From Mercenaria mercenaria (Eukaryota; Mollusca; Bivalvia; Venerida; Veneridae): DNA of 64,000 nucleotides. The notes beneath the pieces are model-generated. The model had not been told where the DNA came from and searched no databases. It saw only the letters and a list, made by a program, of their open reading frames with translations. The stretch spans positions 68,763,001-68,827,000 of the forward strand of contig NC_069366.1 of the NCBI RefSeq assembly GCF_021730395.1, given 5' to 3'. Below, in pieces: positions 25,040-36,600 of this stretch; the first letter of the stretch is position 1, and each line of letters begins with the position of its first letter. Position numbers and translations under genes: made by a program.

Positions 25040-25690
25040 TCGTGTCACACATGTCCGTCAGTCCATATCCTCTTAACAGCTGGGAATATTTTCATAAATC
25101 TAGCATTAATTGTTAACATCATCAAGATGACGTGCACATCACATAACACATATTATCAATATATCCAATGTCAAGATCACCTTGGAGGTCAAATGTCAGA
25201 TATCATAGCTTTAGGTCAAATGTCAAATAGCTTTACTTTATGTCCGCTCCAAATCTTCTTAACCGCTGGAAATATTTTCTTAACCCTAACATCAATTTTA
25301 ACCTCATCAAAACGACGCACAGAGACCTTAGGTCACTAGGTCAAGGGTCAAGGCCAAACTTGGATGTCACAGGCCAAATAGCTTACGTTTGTGTCCCCTC
25401 AGTTCTATCTAAACTGCCTAGAAGAGTTTAAGAAAACCAGCATCACTTGTATACCTCACCAAGACGACGTGCAGACCACATGACTGGGTTACTAGGTTGA
25501 ACGTAAAAGTCACAAAATTCGTGCCAACACCATATCTTCTTAACCGATATAACGAATTTCAAATGTTATCATTAACTTTACCTCTTCCAGATGACAAAAA
25601 GAGTGCACAACCCAGGTCATTAAATCCACGGCCACGGCCACACTTAGAGGGCAAATGTCACAAAGTTTAACTTTATGCCTTCACCATAGG
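25040..25690. repeat. Degenerate tandem array, about 4 units of 150-185 bp
   Basis: Units share TCTTCTTAACCGCTGGAAAT, CCTCATCAAGACGACGTGCA and GGTCAAGGGTCAAGGCCA-like parts, recurring near 25070, 25250, 25390 and 25530. This looks like a widespread invertebrate repeat type with a tandem core. The 25691-26030 stretch after it shows nothing recognisable. Confidence 0.55.
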
Positions 25691-26034
25691 GAATACTATA
25701 TTTTATACTGCAAAAATCATATGATATATCTATTACTATTAGATGCTAATGATTACAAAACCGATATCTACAAAGATTTATTAGATTTATTATTCTGTCC
25801 TTAACAAGAAAAAGCAATAAAAATTGATAAAAAAAACCTTAACATTTAAGCGTTGCCTACCTGTCTAATATTCACCGAAGATATCGACTTTTACAAGATC
25901 AAGAAATTCTTATAATATTTGTAATTTCGCCATGATAATACATGAAAGAATTCCATTGCAACAGTTACAAAATGGGGGATCAAGTTTCAAATCATCCCCG
26001 CCCTTCAACTATAATCTGCCAAAGGGCATCAAAT

Positions 26035-26040
26035 TTTATT
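26035..26040 (-). terminator. Candidate poly(A) signal for the kinase gene
   Basis: TTTATT on the plus strand reads AATAAA on the minus strand, about 170 bases beyond the kinase stop codon. Confidence 0.4.
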
Positions 26041-26210
26041 TACGAACTATAGGTGTAGTGTCATTCCATTCCTAAATGTCGTTCTTATTTGTATAGACCT
26101 ATAAGACATGATATTTCAATATAAATAATTTTATAATTTCTTCCTCGTAACACTTAAACAATTCTATAACACTGATAGTGCAAACAGTTCTGTTGATCAG
26201 AGTATTATAT

Positions 26211-28460
26211 CTATATGTCAAAAGAAACCATTTGGTCGAAACCAAGTTTAACCATGTGGTCTTTTATCAGACTGGCTGCTGCACGTGGTGGAATTCTCAT
26301 ATCTGGATCCCTGTCCATACAAAGACGAGCCACTACAGTCAACTCGTGAATACTAGTATATTTTTTTATTTGCTCCAAAATGTATCCTAGGGAATATATA
26401 TCAGACGCTATGTTGGTAACTTTGCCATCTCGCCTCACTTCCGGTGCTAGGTAGACGAAATCGTCCAATGATCTTGTGTTTTTGTATCGCTTCCCGCGCA
26501 TGTCCGTAGCGAGTCCAAAATCAATATATCTAATTCTTACAGAATGTTCAAAAAATTCGAGTAAAATGTTGTTTGTTTTTATATCGTTTAGAAGAATCCC
26601 TTTCTCGTGGAATCTAGCCAGCCCTTCGCAACACTGTATCACAATACGGAACCAGAATTCCAGCGGAAGTTCATACTGGTCCCAGAGCATTTGTTCCAAA
26701 GTCAGTCCGGTTCCGACATACTCTTGCACGATTCCATATTTCGGCTGGATAGGAGAGCCAAAACACAAGAGACCATAACAAATAGGTACATACCCAGTAT
26801 CTTGAAGATAATGCAGTCGCTTGGCTTCTTCAACAATTTCTTTAGAATTTGTGAATTCTTCGTCAAATTCTTTTATCACAATCGGTAGATGGCAGAACAT
26901 TGGGTCCGAAAACCTTGCCTTGTACACCTGTCCAAAACTTCCGCGACCGATAACTTTTGCTTTTCCCGTCTCGGGGTCCGCCTCATAATGTAAACTATTT
27001 ACAGATATAAAAGGCGGGGTTTCTAGGCGGAGGATTCTCGAATCAGCGACCTTCACCTTTTGATTTTGTCTTAACTGTTCATTTGCTGGTTTTCGGATAT
27101 CAGCTTCATTTCTGTGTTCAGCTGTTTCTACCGGAACATTTCTATTACCATCTTTAGTTGACTTGCCACATTTGCAACACAGACTTTGACCATAATGAGA
27201 ATTTTTGACAGTGTTTTGATATGTTACACCATCTTTACCATTAACAAAGCCTATCAATTCTTTCGAACGCTTTTTATTAGACGCACAATGATTGTTTGAA
27301 AAATCAGACGAAACATCTTTATCATAAAACTGTGTGTACTTTCTTTCTTCAGTATACGAGTGTTCTTGTTTACTGGGCACTTCTGGTGAGTTAGGTGCCG
27401 TGTGGTAGCCATCCAAAGCGCTTAGGTCTATTGTTGGTGTAGTGGGTGGGGTGTTGAATGCATCAGACCTCCGTTTGGCGCCATTTTCCTCTTCCCTGTA
27501 ATCATCGGTATATTGACTCCAGTCGATAATTTCATAGTCGTCGTCTGCTTCGTCTGATGTTGTTGAATAACAACTGCGTTCTGAGACCAAACTGACTTCA
27601 TCTGGTTGGCGATAGTCGTAAAACATTGGATCACTTTCACGGTCCTGATGGAAAGGGCTCCACTGGTTTTTGTAGTGACCTTCAGTTCTATCTTTACATG
27701 ACATATTTCTCAGGTTTGTTTCTAAGTCCAAACAGAATTCTTCATCCGAAAAACGTTTCATACGTATTTTCTCCTCGTGATTAGGAATTTCTGGGAATTC
27801 TTCGTAACTTAATTCATTTTGCGACATCCCTTCGTGTGTAGGTGAAAAACCAGAGTACCTTTGTATATAAAATCCTTCGGTCATACCTTGACCTTCTGGA
27901 AAGATTGACTTTTCTGTATGCCTGATTGGTGATATGTTGTCGTTTGACTTTTTCAATTTTTTCAATGACAATTTAAGATTGTCAGATGTAAATGTCGTCT
28001 GCTGATAATCGAAATGATTCTTGTATTTATTGTTAGAAATATCAAAACTACGACTGGCATGCGGTTTCAAGGTCGATTTCCTACCCAAGGTTTCACATGA
28101 CCTTGAGTAGATAATTTTCTTAACAGGAGACCGGCGACCGGTATCATGCTTTACAGAAGTTTCGTCCACCATGTCGGTCTGTGTTTGCTTGTCACATGTA
28201 TGGGTATTTCTCAATCCGTAAAAAAGAAATTTATCAAAAATATTGGCGTTCGCATTGTCGTCATACTCATTGTAAAAGACTACTTCCGTTTCCTGATCAT
28301 CGTGGTTCCTGCTTCTGTCGTCTGCTGATCTGCGAAAAGCAGTCTGTCCTGTCGTCTGCTTATCTCGTGAATCATGCTCACTTTGACTGGATCGGCACCG
28401 ACTACCAGAAGGGCGCCGGAAAAACCGCCAGGGATTATCCTTGTTTTTGGATGACCACAT
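26211..28460 (-). CDS. Non-RD protein kinase with long disordered N-terminus
   Basis: A single-exon ORF of 749 residues. A probable splice acceptor (ACATTTTGTAG) lies about 40 bases upstream, and a stop in frame between it and the ATG fixes the start. Residues 1-500 are polar, Ser/Asp/Arg-rich and low in order, with one CCKCGKS cysteine cluster. The kinase domain fills about 500-735: Gly loop GRGSFGQVY (505), lysine in PIVIK (530), catalytic loop LNDIKTNNIL (Asp 626, Lys 628, Asn 631), IDFGL (Asp 647), LAPEV (672). Catalytic residues are present, so it is probably active. The HRD motif reads LND, making it a non-RD kinase, a feature often found in innate immune kinases such as RIPK/IRAK types. 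Subfamily and substrate are not recognised. Its 5' UTR exon or exons lie upstream. Confidence 0.88.
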   Translation of the reverse strand: MWSSKNKDNPWRFFRRPSGSRCRSSQSEHDSRDKQTTGQTAFRRSADDRSRNHDDQETEVVFYNEYDDNANANIFDKFLFYGLRNTHTCDKQTQTDMVDETSVKHDTGRRSPVKKIIYSRSCETLGRKSTLKPHASRSFDISNNKYKNHFDYQQTTFTSDNLKLSLKKLKKSNDNISPIRHTEKSIFPEGQGMTEGFYIQRYSGFSPTHEGMSQNELSYEEFPEIPNHEEKIRMKRFSDEEFCLDLETNLRNMSCKDRTEGHYKNQWSPFHQDRESDPMFYDYRQPDEVSLVSERSCYSTTSDEADDDYEIIDWSQYTDDYREEENGAKRRSDAFNTPPTTPTIDLSALDGYHTAPNSPEVPSKQEHSYTEERKYTQFYDKDVSSDFSNNHCASNKKRSKELIGFVNGKDGVTYQNTVKNSHYGQSLCCKCGKSTKDGNRNVPVETAEHRNEADIRKPANEQLRQNQKVKVADSRILRLETPPFISVNSLHYEADPETGKAKVIGRGSFGQVYKARFSDPMFCHLPIVIKEFDEEFTNSKEIVEEAKRLHYLQDTGYVPICYGLLCFGSPIQPKYGIVQEYVGTGLTLEQMLWDQYELPLEFWFRIVIQCCEGLARFHEKGILLNDIKTNNILLEFFEHSVRIRYIDFGLATDMRGKRYKNTRSLDDFVYLAPEVRRDGKVTNIASDIYSLGYILEQIKKYTSIHELTVVARLCMDRDPDMRIPPRAAASLIKDHMVKLGFDQMVSFDI

Positions 28461-28679
28461 TCTTAGAATTTGGAGTATTTGACCTCTTTCTTCTTAACCT
28501 ACAAAATGTGGATAAATATTTTGATTATCAATATAACTACTTGTATTACTCTCTTGGCTTGTGTATTGTACAAATGTCTTATAGCATGAAAGCATAGACT
28601 CTTGTCACCTGGTGACGGTTATAAAACATGCACTAACATAATTTATTGCATTACTCCTTATATAAATATCCGAATCCGG

Positions 28680-28875
28680 GCTATAGTGTTTTCTATTGAT
28701 CGGTCTATAGTTCAACACTGAATTCTGTTGGTCTGAAGTCAGACGTTGATGACATGCAGTAAAACACGTATTGAATGGCTTGTCGGTCAATGTTGTAAAA
28801 ACAGTTTGCCCTCGGTCATTCAAAAACTTCCAGAAAAAAAGAAAATATATTTTTTTCTGATGTCATGTAATAAAA
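28680..28875. repeat. Short non-autonomous element, family with TAATAAAACACTTATTGAATG
   Basis: Contains GATCGGTCTATAGTTCAACA, GTATTGAATGGCTTGTCGGT and a second TGTCATGTAATAAAACGC. The same pieces occur inverted at 33833-34030 and again at 38830-39020. Non-coding. Confidence 0.6.
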
Positions 28876-29427
28876 CGCTTATCCTTCGATCATCGGGCAG
28901 TAGTTTTTTGAGTTGGACATTCTGAAGTGTATACAGATGTAGCATGGTTTCATTGGTCTATGTCATTTAAAGCAACAAACCCACATAGTTGCGAAAAATA
29001 ATTTCTCTCAAAATCCATAAAAAGGGAGTACCCTGAAAGTGACTAGTGGTACAGTCCTATTGACATAAGATTTTTGCAAGATATTCTTATAAATAATCAA
29101 AAAAAAAAATAGTGTGCAGAAGGTAGTTAACCGTTGCAACGCTTTCGAAATAATGAAGAAAAAATCTTCTTGCATTTTTACCAATATCATACTTTTTATT
29201 TTCACCAACCTCATTCAGCTTTTTCGAATCGAAAATGCAATTTTCTAGGATATTCGCTTGTATGTTAACAGTAAAATACATCGCCATGACAAACAGTGAT
29301 CGTCAGAAATTTGATGAAAATTGGTCAACACTAGTTCTAAAACTTAATGTATGGTTAGCAACTATTACCTTACCCTGATGAAAGTCCATTAAAAAAGACA
29401 TCCAAATTGAAAATATTGCGATTATAA

Positions 29428-30029
29428 GATTCTTTCACTGGTTGTAGGTGCAGATGGGAATTTCCGGCCTCGAGGGTAACTGTTTAGGCGGTAACGAGGT
29501 TCCTACCGAGTTACCGCCTAAACAGTTACCCGAGAGCCGGATATTCCCATCTGAACCTATAACCAGTGACAGAATCTTTTTCTTGCATACCGATATAAAG
29601 ATATAATGATAAAAATAAAATCAGTCGGACGGCTTTCTTTTTAGAACTATTTCTTATAGCAGCGTATTTAAACAAAGCGCGGGAAATCAACGTCCGTAAA
29701 CAGGATAGACGTCATGACGTTTCAAAGACAAATAACAATGTTTAGTTCCGGTTTTGTTTTATCAGTTCCAGCGTAACGTTATGAATTTTTGATAAAACAA
29801 CGTGTTTTGAATCGAGAAATATACTATCAGGAACAAAGAGGAACTGTCAAGGTATTGGATTTTTATTCCGTTTTTCGAAATAAAATATAAATAACTACAT
29901 AAATATTCTACATATATGTAGTTCGTAATACGTCATTTAAAGCACGAGAGTCATCTTACACCCCGGGGTGTAAGATGGATTTTTCCAGCACCGGCAAAAT
30001 ACCGGAAATCCCCGTCTGGTATGCAAGAA
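29428..30029. mobile_element. Foldback element with 68-bp hairpin arms and inverted GGTATGCAAG ends
   Basis: 29428-29495 pairs with 29510-29577 (AGATTCT...TTAGGCGGTAAC against GTTACCGCCTAA...AGAATCT). TTCTTGCATACC follows and its complement GGTATGCAAGAAA closes the block at about 30016-30028. A perfect 26-bp palindrome lies inside (29952-29977, centre CCCCGGGG). No coding region. It lies in the probable 5' intron of the kinase gene. Confidence 0.7.
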
Positions 30030-30039
30030 ATTGTAAGGT

Positions 30040-31670
30040 TAACAGGTAGATAGCTCTGTAGAATTATAGTTGCGTATGATTAGGAATCGGTATCAAGGAA
30101 GAAGTGAGTCAAACATTGATGTAGTTTACTTCGGGCTAATCTAATTTATTGTCTTTTCAGAAAGGATAGTACCCTGAACATACAGGAATTACACGAGTTT
30201 CCCTCTTTTAATTAGACAATTTATTGAAAGAAAGTAGCGATATGCATTAAGCTGAGTAAGGACCACATATTGTTACCACAAGGTAAACTATTTCTAAAAC
30301 TATACCGTAATACTGAAAAGAAATTAATAAGTTTGCAGATGACGTTGTGAAAATACATTAATTCAAAGAGGGCCTATATTGTACACATGTAATCTTGTAG
30401 TATAGTTGTATTATACCTGTATTATCAAACTGATTTTCATGAAGTTCATGTGAGGGGAAGGTCACTAGGGTGTGATGGGTCTTTAAGGATCATGTAAGTG
30501 TTTGGATACCACCCCTTCGGTGGATTTGAATTGGAAATTCGTATCTCATTACTATTGAGAATATGTATACTGCATTGTTCAGAAGAAGTAGGATATACGA
30601 TATACAAAGGTAAGCTTATCTTGGAATATACATTTTGTCATATATCCCTTATACTACGAGAGTGTACAGTCTGTTTTGTAGGAAAATATCAATGTATTTT
30701 CCTTAAACTCTGTTTTGGTTGTGTGTGCATCATATCTATCTAGTAATGAAAAATGGTTAACTTGTATATTTTAAAACATAAAAAAAAACACTTTTTTGTC
30801 ATTTTGAAAGTTCTACTTTCCTTTTCTGCTTTTTTGCATTTTTAATGCACATGTTTTATAACATTTCAACACCAGACTGGCCCGGAGTATTTGGAGGAAC
30901 ACGTTAGGCACACAATAAATAATAGACATAAAACATAATTGTTAAAAAGAAGTTTTATATTTTCTGCAAAATAGAACGAGGACAGTTGAAGTGTTGATCC
31001 AAACAAAGCAAACTATGTTAAAATCTCTTCTACTTTTTAGGAAAAGTTTGATATACTTTTTATGAAAAACAAAAACCTATGGGGCGTACACACCAGAAGC
31101 AAACGATGTTTCAAAACACTCTCCAATAACCTTAAAACCACCATATCAGTATTTTTGTTGTGTTTATATTAAGACTTATTTATAGTCACTTCCGGAAACC
31201 CATGTGGGCGACTTATGAGGTATTCTCGGAACGGCCGTCCCACAACCCCGCTGCCCAAGGTAAACTGGGGATTTCTTTCTGTTTTTAAATTATTTAGAAT
31301 GCTTTTTTATTATCAGCACTGTAAAAAAAGCCCTCCCCCCGCCCCACAAAAAAACGCACATACACAAAAAAAACACACAAAATAAATCAGATCAATATAT
31401 CAATCTATATAAATAATCTGTTCAATAGATAAAAGAAGCATTCCTTCTCTCCTACAAAAGATTAAAGACTGAGTACTGAGGGGTCCGTACTGAGAACTGA
31501 TAGAAGGTGTGTACCGGTAAAGTGCATTTGTCCCTTAAAACCAGCACTCCCGACCCAATAACAATTCGTTGCCTCTGCGGTCTCTTTGTTCTGTTTTCTG
31601 ATTGAAAAACGGCAGTGTGCCTATTCTAATAGATGGATGAAATATTTTATGTAAACTAGTGTAAAATCTT
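30040..31670. other. No gene recognised
   Basis: AT-rich sequence without family motifs. It may be intronic to the minus-strand kinase if the exon at 31677-31727 belongs to that gene. Confidence 0.4.
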
Positions 31671-31676
31671 ACTTAC

Positions 31677-31727
31677 CCTCACTGAAATTGACAAACGATC
31701 ATAGTTGCTCTCCGTAAAAGCCGCCAT
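31677..31727 (-). other. Candidate first exon (MAAFTESNYDRLSISVR) with strong donor
   Basis: On the minus strand an ATG starts 17 codons that end at AGG followed by the near-perfect donor GTAAGTAAG. The next minus-strand gene is the kinase. Spliced to its acceptor, the reading frame would stop two bases before the kinase ATG, so this would be an upstream ORF rather than an N-terminal extension. Unproven; it could belong to another transcript. Confidence 0.3.
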
Positions 31728-33609
31728 GTTATTCCTGTAGTCTCCAGGAAGTGTCGACATGATTTGTACGTTACGAGGTGACGTTATTAGCGGTAACGTC
31801 GCACAACATATTTGGCGCTTAAATATTGGCAACTCGCGTCAAAAATAACGTTGTAAATATCTGATTGAGCACTGCATGATAAATCATGACAATTATTCTA
31901 AACATTATAGTACTGTCCTACATCACAGTTGTCATAGCTTTATCAGTTCAGGGCTTCCAACGTTGTTTGAGCACTGAAATTTACGCAGAACGTTTTGACC
32001 AAATGGTACATTATTAGTATGATTTAAAGGAATTGCTATCCGTTACCGATTCTAATAAAAAAAAAATGGGTGCACATGGGGCGAAAATGAGTCTGTTTCT
32101 TAGCACATGTATCCACTAACCTGAGGTTTGTATTCAATTTCTTCTGTACAGTGAGTCGGAGAAGGTGTTTGAGAATATCGCATCATACCATGCTTATCGA
32201 AATTAAATAATTGTTGAAACACTTCGTAAAACCTATGGCAACGCAGATCTGAGTGAGTCGCGTCGCAGTGCATTCATTCAGTTTAATCATATTTTATTGC
32301 TTACATGTATGTACAGAAATGCATTCATTGACAAGTGGATACCGTTTTAAAAGCAGATATCATTTAGTGCGTTTACGACCAGTATGGACCCAGACCAGCC
32401 TGCGCATCCGCGCAGTCAGGTGGGGATCCATGCTGTTCGCTAACGGTTTCTCTAATTGCAATAGGCTTTGAAAGCGAACAGCACTATGTTGGTTTTCTCA
32501 TGCTGCGGTTCATTTCTAGAATAAAGCATTACAAATAATATAGAGGTCCCCGCATAAGACAGACTCGGGTTCCAAGTCAACTGAACTCCAGCCCGAGTAT
32601 AATGTTGTTCCGTTTACATTTGGAGACCAATCATTCTAATTTTAATCTGGTTAGAAATTCAAGAAGCAGTCGCCGGGCATAATCAATATTACCTGTCAAA
32701 CGTTTTCCTACCAGAGGTATAAAATGATTATATTTCTCTGACAATTTTCTCATATATTTGATGATATTAATGCATCATTTCAAGTTCACAATTGTATATT
32801 TATGTAAAATATTGGCTATATACACGTTTCAAGTGTTTAATGCTGAATAAAATGTTGTTGATGATGATTAGAGTTTATATTTAAAACAATGGTCCCGAGG
32901 TGGCGTGAATATATACTATTTTATCATTCTAAACTGTAGAAAATCCTCCTCAAATGTATTCATCTAAATCAGCTAAATATATAAACTAAATTGTGTATAT
33001 AGAGCTGTAGTACATTTGTGTAGTTCTAGTCTTTGGGAAAAAATAGGTACTTTTTAAAATTTTACTGCAAACTTATAAATCGAAAATAAAGTTTGTAAAT
33101 ATCAAGGTATAAACAAATATTTCTATCTTTAATCACTGTTATGGGAATGAGTTAATCGTCTTGAACCTTGGACAGTATACTTGAGTCATTTATCGCATGT
33201 GTTTGTGTGATATATTCAGTCTTTATTGTTCAAGTGTCTACATGCGACTGAAACATAATATCTTTCTTAGTGATCTGGATTTTAACTGCAGCTATGGTCA
33301 GTGTTAAATTTTCTAAATGATACCAGCATTTACTCTGCTTAATGGCTGTTAACAGGGGTTTTATTGTATTGCTGTTAACAGGGGTTTTACTGTATTTACT
33401 TAAATGTATAGATACGTTCCTCTGTTTCATTTAAAACGTTCGAATAACAGTGCACGAAATACATTTTTGTAGCAGTCAGTAGTTTTCTTTATCACTGATA
33501 ACGTTCGTTATGATTTTAAGGGTACTATTAAAATCGTATTACATTATATATAGTTTGTTGCAATTTACTTAAACTTACTACTTTACTTAAAGAACTTCTA
33601 TTTTTCTAG
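31728..33609. other. Intergenic or 5' intron of the hydrolase gene
   Basis: The initiating exon of the plus-strand hydrolase should lie here or earlier but could not be fixed. A decayed foldback relic occupies 32365-32513. Confidence 0.35.
32365..32513. repeat. Deleted copy of the 236-bp palindromic foldback element
   Basis: Shares CCAGACCAGCCTGCGCATCC, GGCTTTGAAAGCGAACAGC and ACTATGTTGGTTTTCTCATG with 45731-45966 and 62428-62663 but lacks most of the right arm. Confidence 0.7.
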
Positions 33610-36600
33610 TTATGGAGAAGTTGGTTCCTAATATCCGGGATATGCGCAGTGTTTCTGTCATACCGGATATACGTTGTCCTTCATCGAGAAATTCCACCGG
33701 AAATAGAACACCCTAACATAGTACGGTGGCTGGATGAAGCTGGTAGAGCCGGAAACACATTGGTTTGTGCTTAAAATATTTGTTATTGGTAGTTTTATGA
33801 TTACAAATAAAAAAGAAGTGAATTCATTTGATACATTTATTGAATAGCTTGTCGGTCAATAGTCAAAACTATTGCCCGAGATCATAAGGACCGAGTGCCA
33901 CTATTTGTCTTATTTACCGGCAATTCATTCAATAAGTGTTTTATTACACGACATATAAATATTTTTTTCTTCAAGTAGCACAGTTTAGTGTTGAACTATA
34001 GACCAGTCAGTAGCACAAACTATGAACTGGTGATTTATTTAATAGGGCATGTAATAAATAGCATGTCTAAAATGTTTTGAAAGAAAACAAACAGATTATA
34101 TCACGGAAGTCCATAATGATATCAGAGATGGGGGAGCTTGTTAGCGACGGTTCTTTAAAACATCACTGCTGATTTTTTTACTGAGCCATCATTATCTGCA
34201 GATTAAAGATTTCTGCAAAGTTTCATTGCCTTGCAACCTGTGCATATTTGACAAAGCAAGAGCAAAATAAAAACTGAGCATTTTAAGTCTATGTTTTAAC
34301 ATTAATAAATACGGGTCCAGGTCTAGCGGCACACTCAATATATCTAGACACGGTGGCAAACATAGACCTTGTTTACTATTACTTTGTACTCACTTCTCAC
34401 ATTTTTTTGTAGTTAACACATAAAACAGGCTCTTAAAATTGCTGTGCGTGGTGAGACATGCAGACAGAGACGGACTTGTCTTTTTCCAGGATCTTAAGAT
34501 AATTAGTATCTATGTGGTAGTTTGGGGCTTGTCATAAACGTATTCTTGAAAATGTCAGAAGTTAAGACAATAGGTATTATTCAGATTTGATCGAGAGACT
34601 TCTTGCATTAAGAGCCACTTTTTAAGTTCGTTTTAGTGTTGTAGAACAAATTATGTTGTATTAAGACACCAGGTCTGTTGTTCAGAGACCACATTTTTTC
34701 ACTGCCTTAGGTGGTCCGTTAATGCAAGTTTTGCTGCAACTAATACTAACACATGTACTATATTAAACTTATTATGTGACTACAACTGAAATGAAAAATT
34801 TCAACAATATCTGGAGTAGATATTAAGCAAGCTATTTATTTTAATTTGCAGACCTGGATATGCCACCAACTGGGAATCGAACACGCGACATGGCCAGCCA
34901 AATTGGTTGTTAACTTTGGAGCACGTCTTCTCCTTAACGGATTTGGTAAACCCGTCACAAACATCACGGTAATATCATTTTCTCGCATGATTTTTTTTCG
35001 TACTAGTTTCTCCAATAACAAAACGGTTTCTTTAGAACGGTGTCTTTAATCAATCAATGCCACTTTTCTGACAAACTCAGTTGCATCACGCTTTGTTACG
35101 AAATATGCTTTTTCTACTAAAGGAAATGCCACGGAGTTGTAATGCAGCTCATAAAGTAATCGAACCAAATAAAAAAAAATCATTTGAAGAAAAGCTTGTT
35201 TGGTACTTGAGGACTGCAAAAAACGCCCGAAAATAACCGTTAACAGCAAACACTTTATATAATTCTCTGCAAATGTAAAATGAAGAAACTCTATTTTATC
35301 AGATAATAATATTATTATGTAGATTTCTCTTATCATGTTATGTTGTTCTCAAAGGTCCGTTACACCAGCATCGACTCGGTACCAGTGACTATATTCTTAC
35401 CTGATGTACTTTCGGTTAAGGACAAGTATCCGACTATAGTCTACTTCCACGGCGGCGGATGGACATGGTTTTCTGTTGGTAAGTCATTGACTGTACTCTT
35501 ATAGGATGTACTTCCGGTTAATGACTCGTGTCCGCCACGGTGGTGGATAGAAATGACTTTGCAGGTGTGTCAAATGACTATATTCTCGTCAGACGTACTT
35601 CCGGCTTAGGCCAATAACCCAACAATAGTCTACTTCCACGGTGGAAGATGGACATTGTTCTCTGTTGGTAAGTCACCAGTCTACCAGTCTAAAGTCTATT
35701 TCTACGATGGCTGGTGGACATGGTTCTCTGATGGTAAGTCATTGGCTTTACTCTATCCGGATCCGGATGTATTTCGGTTAAAGAAAAGTGCATGAATCAA
35801 GGAGGCAAATGGACATGAGTCGATGACTAGTTCTGCATGTTTGATCAACCGAAAGCAATGGTGTAACGTCATGTACCCGGATAACGTAGAATAAAACCCG
35901 GATTCGGCATACGGAAACGAAAATCATTCTATGAATTAATGGCAAGCAGCGAGTAAATTTCTTAAAACGGCACCTTTACTACCTTTCTAAAGATAAAATA
36001 TGATATTAAAACGTTTCACATGTTAAATAATTCCGAATAATGTCTAAAAATCCCGTTAAAATGCTTGGATCTCTTTAATTGTGGGCAAATATTTTAAAAA
36101 CAAGCATAAAAATCTACATTGTAGAAAGATTCTTTCGCGAAAATGTCATCAAAATAGGTTATCAATATGAAAACTTGCATGAGGTTCATTTCTTTTTTTC
36201 AAATCAGTCTATCAAAAATTCAAGTACAAGATACTAGCGTGTTTTTTTGCCAAATTTTCTCGTATTTTCTACAGTTTTGAAGGATCGGGTTTAAATCAAA
36301 TTCTGCTTTGTAGAAAAAAATCTGAAGTTCCTTCAGAACTTCTTTCTGGCAATATAGTAGATTGTTCAATGATAGGTTGGACACCACTATGTCCAGATGT
36401 TCTTCATTTCATATAAAACCCACTTACTTATAATTCCAAATTTTTACAATATAATAGGGTTATTATAATAGTAGCTCGATCTGGGATGATTCGCCTCCGT
36501 CTTTTTGTTTGTTGTTTTATTATCGAACGAAATCTTTATTGTTTGTTGATTTTAAAATAGAAATGAGTGAAGATTTGACGGGTTTTATGCGCGCTATTTA

